Positions 31,804-43,804 of a stretch of DNA of 64,000 nt are shown here, in pieces. The position numbers were made by a program, and so were the translations under genes. Source of the DNA: Lithodes maja. Lineage: Eukaryota > Arthropoda > Malacostraca > Decapoda > Lithodidae. The stretch's first letter is position 1. Each line of letters begins with the position of its first letter. The DNA is taken from the NCBI GenBank assembly GCA_037953745.1, contig JBAKBP010007134.1:1-64000 (forward strand), read 5' to 3'. The notes beneath the pieces are model-generated. The model was not told the origin of the DNA, did not search any database, and saw only the letters and a program-made list of their open reading frames with translations.

Positions 31804-32907
31804 GGAGTGAACAGGACGCAAGGAAACTAACAACACAATAGATGGAGAAGGATGGTGAGTCCATCAAAATGTCAGAGTAAGTCTTCCTGCCAAAATAAAG
31901 AGTATGGGACTGAGCGTTCTCAAGGAGTGTAGATTATTCTTACAGTTTCTTAGTTTCTTACAGTAGATCCTCTGGAAAAAGGCAAACTAGGCCTGTGTAT
32001 CCAGCTCAATGCCAGTACTTGCACTGCTGCGTTCGTTCACGGTGTTGGCGGCGGCAGACGCAAATTTTGTACTATTCTGTATTTTTGCATTATAATCAAA
32101 CTTCAAATCTTGTCTTCCCCATGCTTTATCAAGATTACTTTCAAACTTCCTTATTGATTCGGAATCGACTACATACTGGGGCAGCGCATTCCACTCATTT
32201 ACCACTCTATCACAAAATGAGTTCTTTGCCTTTTCAAGCCTATTTCTTTCTTTGTAAATTTTCTTAGTGTCCTCTCGTTCTTGTTCCCTCCCGCTTGAAG
32301 AAGATACCTTCACACACATCCTCATCATACTTTCCTGACACTATCTTAAAAGTCTCTATCATATCCTCTCTCTTTCTCCTATATGCCAGTGTCTGAAGTC
32401 CCAGTGTCTTCAACCTCTGTTCATAGCCCGCGTTCTTCAACGTTGGTACTAGCTTGCTAGCTCTCCTCTGCACTTTCTCCACTGCTTCTATATCCTTTAC
32501 CATATATGGAGCCCACACCTGGTTCGCATATTCCAGGTGCGGCCTAACCAGCGCTGTATAGAGATTCCTGAATATTTCTTCGTCAAGTGACACAAATGTC
32601 CTCCTTATCAGCCCTACAATTCTATTGGCTTTGTTTATCTTTTCCGCTAAATGTTCTGAGAAATTTAACTTATTTTCTATCACTACTCCTATATCCTTTT
32701 CTGCAATCACTTCCTCCATCGCTTCATACATACTGTATCCTACCTTGTCTATCTTGCTAGTCCCAATGCGCATGTACTTGCATTTTTTTGGATGAAAAGG
32801 CATTAACCAATGTTCAGACCATCCCTTCATGCCCTCCACATCTCCTTGAAGCAAACTCACATCTTCCTTACTTCTCACTCTTCTATACAGCTTAGTGTCA
32901 TCCGCAT

Positions 32908-35275
32908 TTTTTTTTTTTTTTTTTTTCTATGTGATTGAGGGAGGCAAAAGGCATAACTGCCTATAGCGAGTGCCTCCCCCATAGTTGAAAGAGTGACAGG
33001 GCCAAAATCAAGGGACGTTTGAGCCAAAATGCCTGGACACACGGAGTTTGAAGCAATTTAAGTCATAGGAAGAGGGAAAGACTGATTCTGGGAGAGAGTT
33101 CCAGAGCTCAGATGTTGAGTAGAAGAAAGTTTGAGAGTAACGTTTCACTCTTGGGTTGGAGAGTTGCACAGAGTAGGGGTGGGATTGAGTTGCAAGACGG
33201 GTACCACGTGCCCTACGTAAAGGAGGTGGTATGCACTGGGATAGCTCTGAGGAACACTGATTATTATAGTAGCGATAGAATAGCGAGAGAGATGCAACAT
33301 TGCGGCGGAGAGAGAGAGATTGCAGAGAGTTGGTGAGTGGACGGGAGTTAATGATACGAAAGGCCTTCCTTTCAACTTTGTCTAGGAGAGCGGTGTGAGA
33401 GGAACCTCCCCACACATGTGAACAATACTCAATACAAGGACGCACTATGCCCCTGTACAGAGCAAGAAGCTGTGCAGGGGAAAAGAACCCCCTAAGGCGA
33501 TTGAGCACACCCAGCTTCTGGGAGGCTGCCTTAGCAAGACTGGTAATATGGTCCTTCCAAATGAGAGCAGAAGAAAAAGAGACACCAAGAATATTGAGAG
33601 AAGATGAAGGGTTGATTTTTGTATTGTTGAAGAATAAGGGATAGTCCGCTGGGAGATCCTGACGGGTAGATAGATGGAGAAATTGGGTTTTGGAAGCATT
33701 AAAGTTAACAAGGTTTTCTCTGCCCCAATTGGAAATAGTATTTAGATCAGAATTTAAGAGTTCTATGGCTTCATTACGTTTGTCGTTGAGGGATTGCTGG
33801 CTGGGGCGTTCTGAAAAACTAATGGAGTAGTGTAAGGTTGAGTCGTCTGCGTATGAATGGATGGGAATTAAGGTACAGTTAAGGAGATCATTTATAAAAA
33901 TTAGAAAGAGAATAGGAGATAGGACAGAGCCCTGAGGAACACCGGAGTTTATAGGGTGAGGAAGTGAACAATGGCCGTCCACAACCGCAGCTATGGAACG
34001 GCCGGAAAGGAAATTAGAGACAAAGGCACAGATGGAGGGATAGAAACCGAAGGAGGGTAGTTTAGAAATTAAAGATTTATGCCAGACTCTATCGAAGGCT
34101 TTCGATATGTCTAGTGCAATAGAAAAAGTCTCACCGAAGTCCCGAAAGGAGGATGACCAAGAGTTAGTAAGATATGAAAGAAGATCACCAGTAGAGCGAC
34201 CCTTAAGGAAGCCATACTGGCGATCTGAGAGCAGATTATGAGAAGAGAAATGCTTAAGAAATTTGGAAGCAAGAATAGTTTCAAAAACTTTAGAAAGACA
34301 AGAGATAAGAGCAATTGGACGATAGTTGGAGGGTTGAGAGCGGTCACCCTTCTTTGGGACAGGTTGAATGTGAGCAAACTTCCAGCATGAAGGGAAGACG
34401 TTAGAGGATAGACAGAGACGAAAGAGTTTGCCTAGGCAGGGAGTCAGCACGGAAGCACAGTTTCTTTGTGCCTCATTTACACTGAGAGCAATCCAGCTAG
34501 CTCTCACAAACACCTCCTCCTCCTATCCACTTCACTACACTAAACATGCACACCACACTTCATTCCTCCACACCAAAATTAAAAAAATAAAACACAAAAA
34601 TGATGAATTTTGGCCCGGCCTCGGAGTCCCCAGGGGGGGGACCATAAATGCCCCCTCACCCGACCGACCATCCCCTGACGACCCCACACAATTACCTGGA
34701 CCTCGGCCTGTTACTCTTTCTATTAATTTCTGCAACATTCGCGGACTTTCCTCTAACTTTCACTCTGTTGAGCACCATCTCTCCTCCTACAAACCTGATC
34801 TTCTCTTCCTCACCGAAACCCAGGTGTCTGTAGCAACATCCAGCAACCCCTTCTCTGTATCCTCCTACTTTCTCTATCCTAGTTTCAAAGCCAATGGCGG
34901 ATGTTGTGCATATGTGCACAACAAACTCACTTGCTCTCGTGTTCCCGATTTCGACTCCTCTGAATTCTCAACTTTATGGCTCAAACTTTCCTGTCATTCT
35001 CTTACTAAATATTTCTGTGCTGTCTATCTTTCCCCTAACTCTACCAACTTTCCTAAATTCTTTGACTATCTAAACTCTACAGTGGAACACATTCTATCCA
35101 TTTCTCCTTTCTCAGAAATCTCCATCTTAGGAGATTTCAACGTTCACCACCGCCAATGGCTCTCCTCTCTCACTACTGATCCACCTGGTGAACAAGCCTA
35201 CGTCTTTTCTATCCTAAATGACCTAGCTAGAGCACAGTTTTTGAGAACATATCTCACTTCCATTGGTTATAACTT
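32908..35275 (-). mobile_element. LINE-A with 5' inversion
   Basis: 33008-34450 (-) is a long RT ORF: SNYRPIALISCLSKVFETIL, ALDISKAFDRVWHKSLI, SGVPQGSVLSPILFLIFIND, HSYADDST, then a poly-A tail (poly-T 32908-32927). 34460-35275 (+) is the endonuclease half: INFCNIRGLSSNFHSVEHHL and ISILGDFNVHHRQWLSS. The opposite orientation of the 5' half next to the RT is the classic result of twin priming. The region between endonuclease and RT is missing. Confidence 0.75.
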
Positions 35276-35827
35276 CAGGGTAAGTCGTTTGATAAATATA
35301 ACAAACAGTAGTGGTCCCAACACAGATCCCTGAGGTACCCACTTGTAATTTCCCTCCACTCCGAGCCTATTCCATTCACCAGTACCCTCTGTCTCCGATC
35401 TTTCAGGAAGGCTTCTATCCATTTCACACATTTCTCCCTATACTATAGCTTCTAACTTTCTATATTAACCTTTTATGTGGGACCTTATCGAAGGCCTTCA
35501 TAAAATCGCAATATACCACGTCTATTACATCACCATCCTCCAGAGTTTGCATCCAATCATCTACCACCTTAATTAGCTGTAGTACCGTCGACCTCCCCGG
35601 CAAGAATCCGAACTGTCTCCCACTGAAAAGTTGGTTTGATTTCATATGCTCCATTATTCCTTCTCTAATTACCGTTTCCATTAGTTTACACACAACACTT
35701 GTCAAACTGACTGGTCTATAATTTCCTGGGTCATTTCTGTTTCCCTTCTTAAATATAGCTGTTATGTTCGCCTCTCTCCAGTCCGTCGGGATTTGTCCTG
35801 TATTAAAAGATACCTCAAATAAACAAT

Positions 35828-36010
35828 TTAATGGCTCTACTAACATCTCACCTCCTTCCTTTATGATTCTTGGATGTATCCCATCCGGTCCTGGGGACTT
35901 ACTTCTGTTAACCTCAAATAACATTTTTAATGGCTCTACTAACATCTCACCTCCTTCCTTTATGATTCTTGGATGTATCCCATCCGGTCCCGGGGACTTA
36001 CTTCTGTTAA
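35828..36010 (-). repeat. 99-bp in-frame duplication inside CR1-b RT
   Basis: NRSKSPGPDGIHPRIIKEGG is present twice, 99 bp (33 codons) apart, with one silent difference visible (TCCTGGGG / TCCCGGGG). The frame stays open through both. Confidence 0.85.
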
Positions 36011-36474
36011 TTTTTTCTATAGCCCTCCTTATTCTAGCATGGGAAAACTCTATTAGTTCTAGTGCTGGTGCCTGTTTGATGGGAATAGTAGGCACTGCAT
36101 CAACCGACTCCACTGCTAGTACAGTACCTCCCCAAAGTATTTCCCCAGCACCTCTGCTTTCTCCTTATCAGTTTCTGCTCTATTCCCATCATCCAAGTCT
36201 CCTATCAGTTCTGGGATACCTACTCTTCTTATTAACTTTTCCTGAATATACTTCCAGAATATTTTTGGATTATCCTTCACATTTCTAGCAATCTCTCTCT
36301 CCCTCTCCTTCACCCCCCTCCTTGTCTCCCACCTTATTTTATTGTTTATTTGTCTGCGTTCCAGATCCACTTCTTTAGCTTCTATACTAGACCCCCTGTT
36401 CGTTTTTAACAATTTTAGTCTTTCCCACAATCGTTTCTTTCTTCTAATCAATGTCCAAAGCTTTCTTTTCATTA

Positions 36475-37365
36475 TGTTGTTGGCATAAGTGATTGTGTGG
36501 AATGCAGTCTTCTATGATATGTTTAATAGTATGGGGTGCTGTGTTACATCCTGGGCAGGTGTCACCAACGGAGTCATCCAGTCTCTTCTGATAGCTCAGA
36601 AGAGCTGGATGGTGACCACATCTCAGTCTGGCCTGGTGGAGTCAGTCCTCGCAAGGAAGGGAGAGCTCAGTAGGATGGATTTCAGGAGGTCGTGCATGCA
36701 GCTGTGTGTTGTCTTTGAATGATTGGATGGAACGGCGCGAGATATGAGTATGGATGTGTTAATGGAAGCTGGTTTGGGGTAGGCAGGGAGGGAGAGATGA
36801 CAGTACAGCTCGGTCCCGCATAGTGCGAGAAATTGGTCGATACAGTGTGTTGCACTATGTGAACAACATATCCTATTGGGAAAAACGTAATTGGTCAATC
36901 GGTCCTCCATATAGCACACATATCTTTCCTTATATCGTTATTTATACCGACACAAACATACCAAGAACAAATGTTAATGATAAATATAGCATATCAATGG
37001 TAAATTAGACCTTTCCTTACCTTAAATTCTACACTTGATATGATCACAAACCCGAGAATGCGAGATAGCGTCACACAGTACGGGGTAAAAAATTTCTGAC
37101 TGACCAGCCTCCCTCCATGCCCAAGCTGCTCAAACACCAGTGATGCCACGAGTCAGTCAGGATATTTATCGCACTGTACAAATTTTGGCCACACTAATAG
37201 AAAACTTCCTGGATTTAACCCATATTGCCACCCGACTCGCAATAAAAGATCGTATTCGCATTGGTTGATAATTTTGTGTTTAATATTTTCATTGCTCGCA
37301 CTAATCGAAATTAGCACTGTTTGAACACACTTTATACGGGACCGAGCTGTATTTGTGTGTTTTTC
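36475..37365 (-). mobile_element. LINE-N fragment interrupted by a mariner-like element
   Basis: 36475-36803 matches LINE-N C-terminal coding (minus), and the match resumes at 37350 (TATTTGTGTGT). It carries stops and no tail. Confidence 0.65.
36806..37349. mobile_element. Mariner-like TIR element, 544 bp
   Basis: TA / CAGCTCGGTCCCG ... CGGGACCGAGCTG / TA. Exact TA duplication (36804-36805, 37350-37351). The empty site is visible in the LINE-N piece at 57-75. No transposase. Confidence 0.85.
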
Positions 37366-37437
37366 TTTGTCTATTATTATTATTGATGAATCTTTAAAAA
37401 AAAAAAAAAATAATCGTATTAAAAGAGTACTCTTTGT

Positions 37438-37920
37438 TTAACCCTCACAGACCGGTTTCGCCTTCTGTAGGATATCCCCGAAACCCGGGGGATCTGGCCG
37501 AAAAACGTTGTAATAGGCTAGCCCTATCTTTGTTATTTTAACTGCTAGAGAATTCACTCGCATCTCTAAGCGTAGCCCTGTTTCGTATCTGTAGACTGGC
37601 GTTGAGTAGAGCTCTAAGTCAACTGGTTCAGTTGTGATGACGATTTCCGTGGAGAAAGTTTCGAGGCGATGTTAGCAATAATCGGGTAATAACAACACTA
37701 TTCCTTGTTCTCCGAAACAATGACAAGAAAAGTGCGCTTCTCCTTATTGTTTTGGTAGGTGCGTGTCGCTCCGTCAGGCTTTGTTTACATGCGTCGGACG
37801 CACGGCTTTCAAAACACACTTTAATAGGCTTTCAAGCTTACGGTGCTCATGAGCCCATTCGGGTTTCGGGCCCTAGTTTGTTATGGGCTCCTCAGAGCCC
37901 TTCCGGGTACCAGGGGTTAA
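37438..37920 (+). mobile_element. MITE-A copy
   Basis: TTAACCCTCACAGACCGG to CCGGGTACCAGGGGTTAA. The interior matches 31324-31803 (GGCCGAAAAACGT, TCAACTGGTTCAGTTGTGAT). Confidence 0.8.
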
Positions 37921-38094
37921 ATATTCATATTTTGTAATTACTTTTCTTATTATATTATATCTATTCATTGTCGATAGTATCAATTGCTTGCTTTTGCGAT
38001 TTCCTTAGTTTATTTGTACAATAAATGTAGGTTATTTGTAGGGTAGCTATTGATAGGGGTCACTTGAGGCATGCTATGCTTACAGGTACCTACC

Positions 38095-38563
38095 CGATAG
38101 CACTATCGTAAGTGAGTGCTGTATATTTATTTATTTTTTGTATTTTTTTTGTAATATTATAGATCTCTTAATATTTGTATTTTGTACTATTGTTAATGTC
38201 TTGTCATGTTGCAAATTTTATTTTAAATGAACATTTTGACATTTGACATGTAGTTTCTTTATTCATGCAGAGTTTAGTAAAAATTTACCAGAACGTCCCG
38301 GACTTCCCAAATTAACTTATTCCTTGAACGTGACAATAGTGCGTTGTTATGGGTGCGATTAGTTTGCTTGGGAAACAGATTAACTTGCTCGTGTAGTAAT
38401 GTACACGCTACAGTATGTGGTGGATTGTGTTCTTTTATTTCATAAGTTTTATTTTAGTAAGCGTTGTTTCCACATAGCGATTTTGATAAGTTAATTTGAC
38501 TTTATATTGTCTTTGTCCCAGTTTTGGTTTGTTTAGTTTGCAAGTTTTCCATTTTAATTGAAT
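38095..38563 (+). repeat. PLE 3' region, solo copy
   Basis: Matches the reverse of 62400-62850: GATAGCACTATCGTAAGTGA, TTAATGTCTTGTCATGTTGC, GAACGTCCCGGACT, then the common PLE-tail. It is the longest copy apart from the PLE itself. Confidence 0.75.
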
Positions 38564-38569
38564 GGTCTG

Positions 38570-38812
38570 TTTTTTATGTTGTGTTGTCCCTGTTCGGGTT
38601 CTGTCTCGAGTCGGCCACCCCCAGCTATGGAGTATGCGCCTGAGTATATACAGAGCGAACCTTAAATCATTGCCCATAGGGATTTCCCATGTATTATTTA
38701 TAGGGGTATAATGGGTGATAGTAGTAATTGTGATAGTAGTATTGGCTCTTCCACACCCCTATAAATACATGGGAAATCCTTATGGGCAATGATTTAAGGT
38801 TCGCTCTCTATA
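38570..38812. repeat. GATA-tail piece followed by a near-perfect foldback
   Basis: 38570-38655 is a GATA-tail repeat piece. 38656-38710 and 38755-38812 are inverted copies (GCGAACCTTAAATCATTGCC, GGGATTTCCCATGTA...) with a ~45-bp loop. The only arm differences seen are small. Confidence 0.85.
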
Positions 38813-39329
38813 TACATTTACATACATAACACTTTCATGCCATTCATCAGGGATTCTCTCCTCTCTGAGAGCACTGTTAATTATTTATTTTTATATGAAC
38901 CTATAGGAGTACTGTAGATGTAAGTGCCTCATTACAAAAATGTGAATAAACTATGATGATTCTTTGGATATCTGATAAGGTGAGTTTTTAAAAAGCCTTT
39001 ATGACCATCAGGGGTGTTTAAAAACCTTTAGTTTTGATGCTTCAACTTCTGCAGTTGTCTTTGAGTGAGCTGTGGTCAGAGAACTGATTTTGGAGAGATA
39101 ATTGAGTGTTCATGGTCATAATCCACTTAGTGGAAATGGCACTGTGGAGTGGGTCAGTCGGGGCATGTCTGGGAGCCTGGAGGCAATTTCTGCCATGGCC
39201 ATCCCTTTGGGGCGCTTCCTCTGGAAGCGGGGCGTCAGATTTGATGATGATGAATTGAGATTAAGATAATTTTATTTCTGAATGCTAAACGGTAACCCCC
39301 GGTGCATAGAAGGGTTAAGTGAGCGCTGT

Positions 39330-39545
39330 TAATTTTTAATGTGTATCTGAACCTATAGGAGTAGATATAAGTGATGCATTATCAAAATATGAATAAACAT
39401 TTATGAAATTATTACAATTTTTATCAAATCTGTCAAAGCATAGACCTATACTAAAGCAAAGCTCTGAATATAATAAATCTAAAGGCAAATTGGTATACAA
39501 AGTTGAAAAGTCGAAGCTATGTACTGTGGTAAGCTTAAGCATGAT
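39330..39545 (-). mobile_element. Penelope-like RT fragment
   Basis: Encodes TVHSFDFSTLYTNLPLDLLY, nearly the start of the PLE ORF at 63859. It ends about 70 bp before the first visible DNAJC10 exon. Confidence 0.75.
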
Positions 39546-39613
39546 ATTAATTTTAAAAACAATTTCTAATGAATTTCCAACAATCGCTTATCCTCTTCCC
39601 CAATCTCCCTTAG

Positions 39614-39760
39614 GTGCGTAAGTTGCCTGCTCTGCTGACTACCATCTCCCTGGGTCGTGTGGAGTGTTCCACCATGCAGACCCAATGTGATGAACTCTTT
39701 ATTGTCAAGACACCAGCATTCGTACTCTTCAAGCCCGGCGGGGGATACGAGATACACCAC
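39614..39760 (+). CDS. DNAJC10: DNAJC10 exon: second inactive Trx-like domain
   Basis: Acceptor TAG 39611-39613, donor GT 39761. It has 49 codons, VRKLPALLTTISLGRVECS to KPGGGYEIHH, phase 0 at both ends. The match to the b-type domain of ERdj5 is strong. A decayed duplicate lies about 700 bp downstream. Confidence 0.85.
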
Positions 39761-40079
39761 GTTAGTAGGAATTTGGGTTTGTGTATATTAGCTGGTGTTT
39801 GTAGCTTTTGTGCTTCCATATTATTAGTGTGTGTGTGTGTGTGTGTGTATTGTGTTAACAACAACTTTGATATTTGATATGTTATGTGTGATAGTTAGAT
39901 ATGTACTGTAATGTATGTGATGCTGTGGAAAGTAGTGTGTGCTTGAATTATTGTGGGATGTAGGTAGTTTGTACAGCTAAGCATCATTTATCAACTCTTT
40001 GATATAACAAAAACCTGTCCGTAATGACAGGGCATATCGTAACAACACCGTTACAACAGGTCCCTATCAATAGCAAATG

Positions 40080-40275
40080 ATGATGATATAGTTTTTAATG
40101 CTGTGCATTCCCTTGATTGACAGGGCTAGGCCGTGCCCTTGTTACAGGGACTTATTGAACATTCGCCGCTAATCGCTAGACCGAGCTGCCGTCTACCAAT
40201 GGCACGCCGTGGAAACGGACTGCAGACCCTTCGATCGGCAGTCAGACGCGCTACCGACCAAACCACGGCCCGAGG
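40080..40275. repeat. SINE related to the 5098-5700 complex
   Basis: CATTCCCTTGATTGACAGGG followed by a reverse tRNA-like part (GCGCTACCGACCAAACCAC). Confidence 0.5.
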
Positions 40276-40315
40276 CAATAACAAATATATCAATGAAATT
40301 TTTTTTATATTTCAT

Positions 40316-40445
40316 GCCCTACTGACTAGCATTTCCCTGGTTCGTGTGCAGTGTTCTAACATACAGGTTCACTGTGATGTATTATTTATTTGTAAGACTC
40401 CAGTATTCATACATTTCAAGCCCGGCGGGATACACCTGTTAGTAA
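40316..40445 (+). pseudogene. Decayed duplicate of DNAJC10 exon 39614-39760
   Basis: Reads ALLTSISLVRVQCSNIQVHC, then FICKTPVF and FKPGG, against ALLTTISLGRVECSTMQTQC of the live exon. About 10 bases around GGYEI are missing and no AG acceptor sits at the right place. The following intron bases (TTAGTAAGACTTTGGGTTTG) also match those after the live exon, so it is a segmental tandem duplication, not a retrocopy. Confidence 0.75.
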
Positions 40446-41254
40446 GACTTTGGGTTTGCGTACAGTAGCTAGTTATTACATCGCATTATCCATATTTTAG
40501 TGTGTGAATGGTAAATAAGTAGTATTTTTAAATTTCGAGTTTGTATGTTAACTCCCAGACCCCGACCATTTGAATATTCCCACTGCCGCCTACCCAGGCG
40601 TGTTTGGCGCGCAATCGCCTTGTTTATACATCTTGTAGCTCCCTACATACAGTACTATGAATAATCGAATATCATGATAACATACTTTCAGTTCGTTTAG
40701 CATGAGAATGGTGAAAACCCATGGTTCTACGTTGCTTTGTTCTTTGTTTATCACCGCGAGAGTCTCAAGCAACACTCCACTTCTCGAGCATGCGTGTGTA
40801 TATACAGTACATGTGGGGCTGAATATCTATCAATACTTGTATGTTCTCAGTTACTTGTTCGTCAAGGGGAATCCACGCAATGCGAGCTAAGCTCATTATT
40901 ATCGCGCCTCCTTAACTGGGAATGTATTGCGTGAAATGCATGTTAAGTGTTTTATGTACTGTTGGAATGGCTGTGGATGTGTGTGTAGTCTGTATTTAGC
41001 CAATTGGCGACATCGGAAACGAAGGCTTAGGGTGGATCTGTATGGTACCATTCTCACGATAGACGGTACCGTCTCGCCCGAAGGCTTAGGTAGCCATCAG
41101 CTTAGGTGAACCATATGATACCCATCTCGCCTTGTACCATTTTTGCCAACCCCAGATGGGACGTCACAACGTCGTCCACTTATTCCAGGTACCTATTTAC
41201 AGCTAGGTGAACTGAGGCTAACACATGAAAGGAGACAAGCCCAATTTGTCTCCG

Positions 41255-41329
41255 CCCGGCCGGGGATTGAACCCCCGACCCCTCGTGTGTGAGACGAGAG
41301 CTCTACCTACTAGGCTACGGACTGTATTT
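41255..41329 (-). repeat. tRNA-like SINE head
   Basis: The reverse strand has TAGCCTAGTAGGTAGAGC (A box), a CAC/ACA loop flanked by CTCGT/ACGAG, and B box GGGTTCAATCC. It sits directly against the CR1-a 3' repeats. It could be a decayed tRNA, but the acceptor stem is poor. Confidence 0.5.
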
Positions 41330-43217
41330 ACCTATTTGTATTTACCTATTTGTAGTTTACAGGAATTGAGCAGCGCTCGTGTTGTCCTGTCTTAGTTACT
41401 TTATAATCAATCCATTTTACTTAGACAAGTATCGTAATGGATATTCCCAGTTCCCAGTATTTTGGACTAACATATCATAACTTATGTTGCCCTATTTCCA
41501 TATTTACTTTTATCCAACCTAGATTTGAACATGTTAATGTTCCTCGCTCTCACCACCTCCTCCTCCAAGTTGTTCCAAGTCTCTATACTCCTATATGGGA
41601 AGCTGAATTTCTTTGTGTCCTTACGACATCTGCCCTTCCTCAGCTTAAACTCGTGCCCTCTTGTCCTTCCATTATCCCTCACGAATAGATCTTCCCTATC
41701 TACTCGTTCCAAACTTTTTACTCCCTTGAACATCGTTATTAAGTCGCCTCGTTCCCTTCTCTCTTTCAAGGTAGGCAGTTGTAGTGTCTTAAGTCTTTCC
41801 TCATATGTCAACTCCTTCAATCTTGGGATCATCTTCGTTGCTATCCTTTGGACTTTCTCTAATTTGTTTATATGTTTTTTCAAATGTGGTGACCATATCA
41901 CTGCTGCATATTCTAATCTTGGTCTTATCATAGTCATTATCAATTTTCTTAACATTTCTTCATCCAAATAGTTAAATGCCACTCTCATATTGGTTATTAT
42001 TCCATATGCTCCTCCAATGATCATGTTAATATGTTTCTCCGGGGATAGATCATCTTGTATTATCACTCCAAGGTCCTTCTCATGCCGTGTTTTGCCGATT
42101 ATTTCAATTCCTAATTTGTACACCCAGCTTGGCCTTATCTCACTTGTTCCCACTTCCAAAACATGACACTTTTCTGCATTGAAACTCATTTTCCAGGTTT
42201 GGCTCCATCTGTGCAACTCATCTAGGTCCTTTTGAAGATCCTGACAACTTTCTATACAGGTGACATTCTTCATGATCTTAGCGTCATCCGCAAACATATT
42301 CATATGACTATTCAAGTTTTCTGGCATGTCGTTTACATAAAGTAGGAACATTATCGGACCCAACACTGATCCCTGTGGTACTCCGCTCGTCACACTCCTC
42401 CACTGTGAATATTCGTCTCGTATCGTGGTCCTCATTTCTCTTCCTATTAAAAAGTTTTCCATCCATTTTAACATCCTACCATGTACACCTCCAACAACCT
42501 GCAATTTCCACAATAACCTTTTGTGAGGCACCCTGTCAAAGGCCTTTTTCAGGTCCAGGTAAACACAGTCAACCCATCCCTCTCTCTCCTGTGTAACATC
42601 TACAACTCTGCTATAAAAGCTTAATAAATTAGATACACAAGATCTCCCTTCCCTGAATCCAAACTGTTTCTCGCTAAGCACCCCCTGTCCCTCAATGAAG
42701 TGTGTCCACTTTTTCCTTATAATTTTCTCACAAATTTTACAAACAATGCTGGTGAGGGACACCGGTCTGTAGTTAAGCGGATTTTCTCTGTCTCCTCCTT
42801 TGTAAATTGGTACTATGTTAGCTCTCTTCCATTCCACTGGCAGGTCTCCCTCATTCAGTGAAGATTTGATGATTTCATAGATTGGTTCCACTAACTCTTC
42901 CGCACATTCTTTGAGGATCCATCCAGCCACTCCATCTGGTCCCATTGATTTCCTCACATCCAAATCCTGCATCAATTTCAGCACTTCACTTTTTGTCACT
43001 TTCATTTCAGGCATCTGTGGTGTTCTCATTTCTCTATTAGGTTCTATAAACTCCTCCTCTTTTACAAACACTGACTGAAGCTTTTCATTCATAACTTCAC
43101 ACAATTCTTTATCTTTCTCATAGCTGTTTGTTCCAACTCTTAGTCTGACAATACCTTCTTTTGTTTTTATTTTTCCATTTACAAATCTATAAAATAGTTT
43201 TGGCTCATTTTTGCACT
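41329..43217 (-). mobile_element. CR1-like LINE (CR1-a), copy 2
   Basis: A 540-codon RT ORF (43104-41482) gives the same protein as copy 1 at 26312-27934. Four base differences were noticed, all silent. It is truncated at its 5' side (about 43217), nearer the 3' end than copy 1, and lacks the 49-bp insertion. RT motifs as in copy 1. Confidence 0.9.
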
Positions 43218-43219
43218 GT

Positions 43220-43788
43220 GTGTGTGCGTGTGTGTATGTTGATCACCTGGGCTCAGCGAGGGTGGTGAATCACCCTCTCCTATTATTATTGATTTATTTC
43301 ACTATTGTAATAATTCTTAAGTTGCTGTTCACTGCTTTATTCAATTCTGACTGCAGAAAATCATAGATTGATTGCTTGAGGCCATGACTCAAGCGCAAGT
43401 CAGCTGACTGAATGTGAGTGGGTGCTATTCTGTGTGTGTCGCGGACCGCCCACCATAACTAAGTTTTCTCTAGCTCGGTTTTAAGTGGCTTTGTAACCCT
43501 GTAATAGCCTCAGGAGCTCAGGCGGCCATCAGGTGTGTGCGGTGAAGACTATTTATCCGCCAGGGCGGCCATCCATGTTGGATGGGTTTAGCAGCTGCTA
43601 CCTGTCACATCGCCTCCGACCATCTCTCCCTCCCCCACTTGTCTCAGCCTCCCACTCCCCCCCCTGCTGCCTCCAATATAGACTGCTTCCTAGTGTTGCC
43701 TTGAGCTATTCACCAGGCCAGAGATTAATTACCTTTTAATCACCAGACAGGAACAAAATATTATTGCACTACTTGCTATTATTAAATA
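43220..43788. other. Unrecognised intron stretch
   Basis: A short GT run, then sequence with no exon or repeat recognised. It is the target region of the LINE-N insertion that follows. Confidence 0.4.
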
Positions 43789-43804
43789 GCTTTACGCTGT
43801 GTTG

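Larger units (their letters stand above)
31935..36480 (-). mobile_element. CR1-like LINE (CR1-b), split by LINE-A
   Basis: The upstream half, 36480-35275, encodes NRSKSPGPDGIHPRII, NYRPVSLTSVVCKLMETVI, YCDFMKAFDKVPHKRL and TSG...FINDLP. The downstream half, 32907-31935, starts ADDTKLYRR and ends in a serine/alanine-rich C-terminus. The 3' end has CTTACAGTTTCTTAGTTTCT repeats, the reverse of (CTGTAAGAAA)n seen at 52255. LINE-A occupies 32908-35275. There is a frame break near 32264 and a 99-bp internal duplication (35828-36010). Confidence 0.75.

Noticed and set aside
34428..35333. 301-codon + strand ORF as a host endonuclease gene
   Set aside because: INFCNIRGL and LGDFNVHHRQW are LINE AP-endonuclease motifs; it is the inverted 5' half of LINE-A.
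40316..40445. Functional alternative DNAJC10 exon
   Set aside because: No AG acceptor at the matching place and a deletion over GGYEI; treated as a relic unless spliced reads appear.
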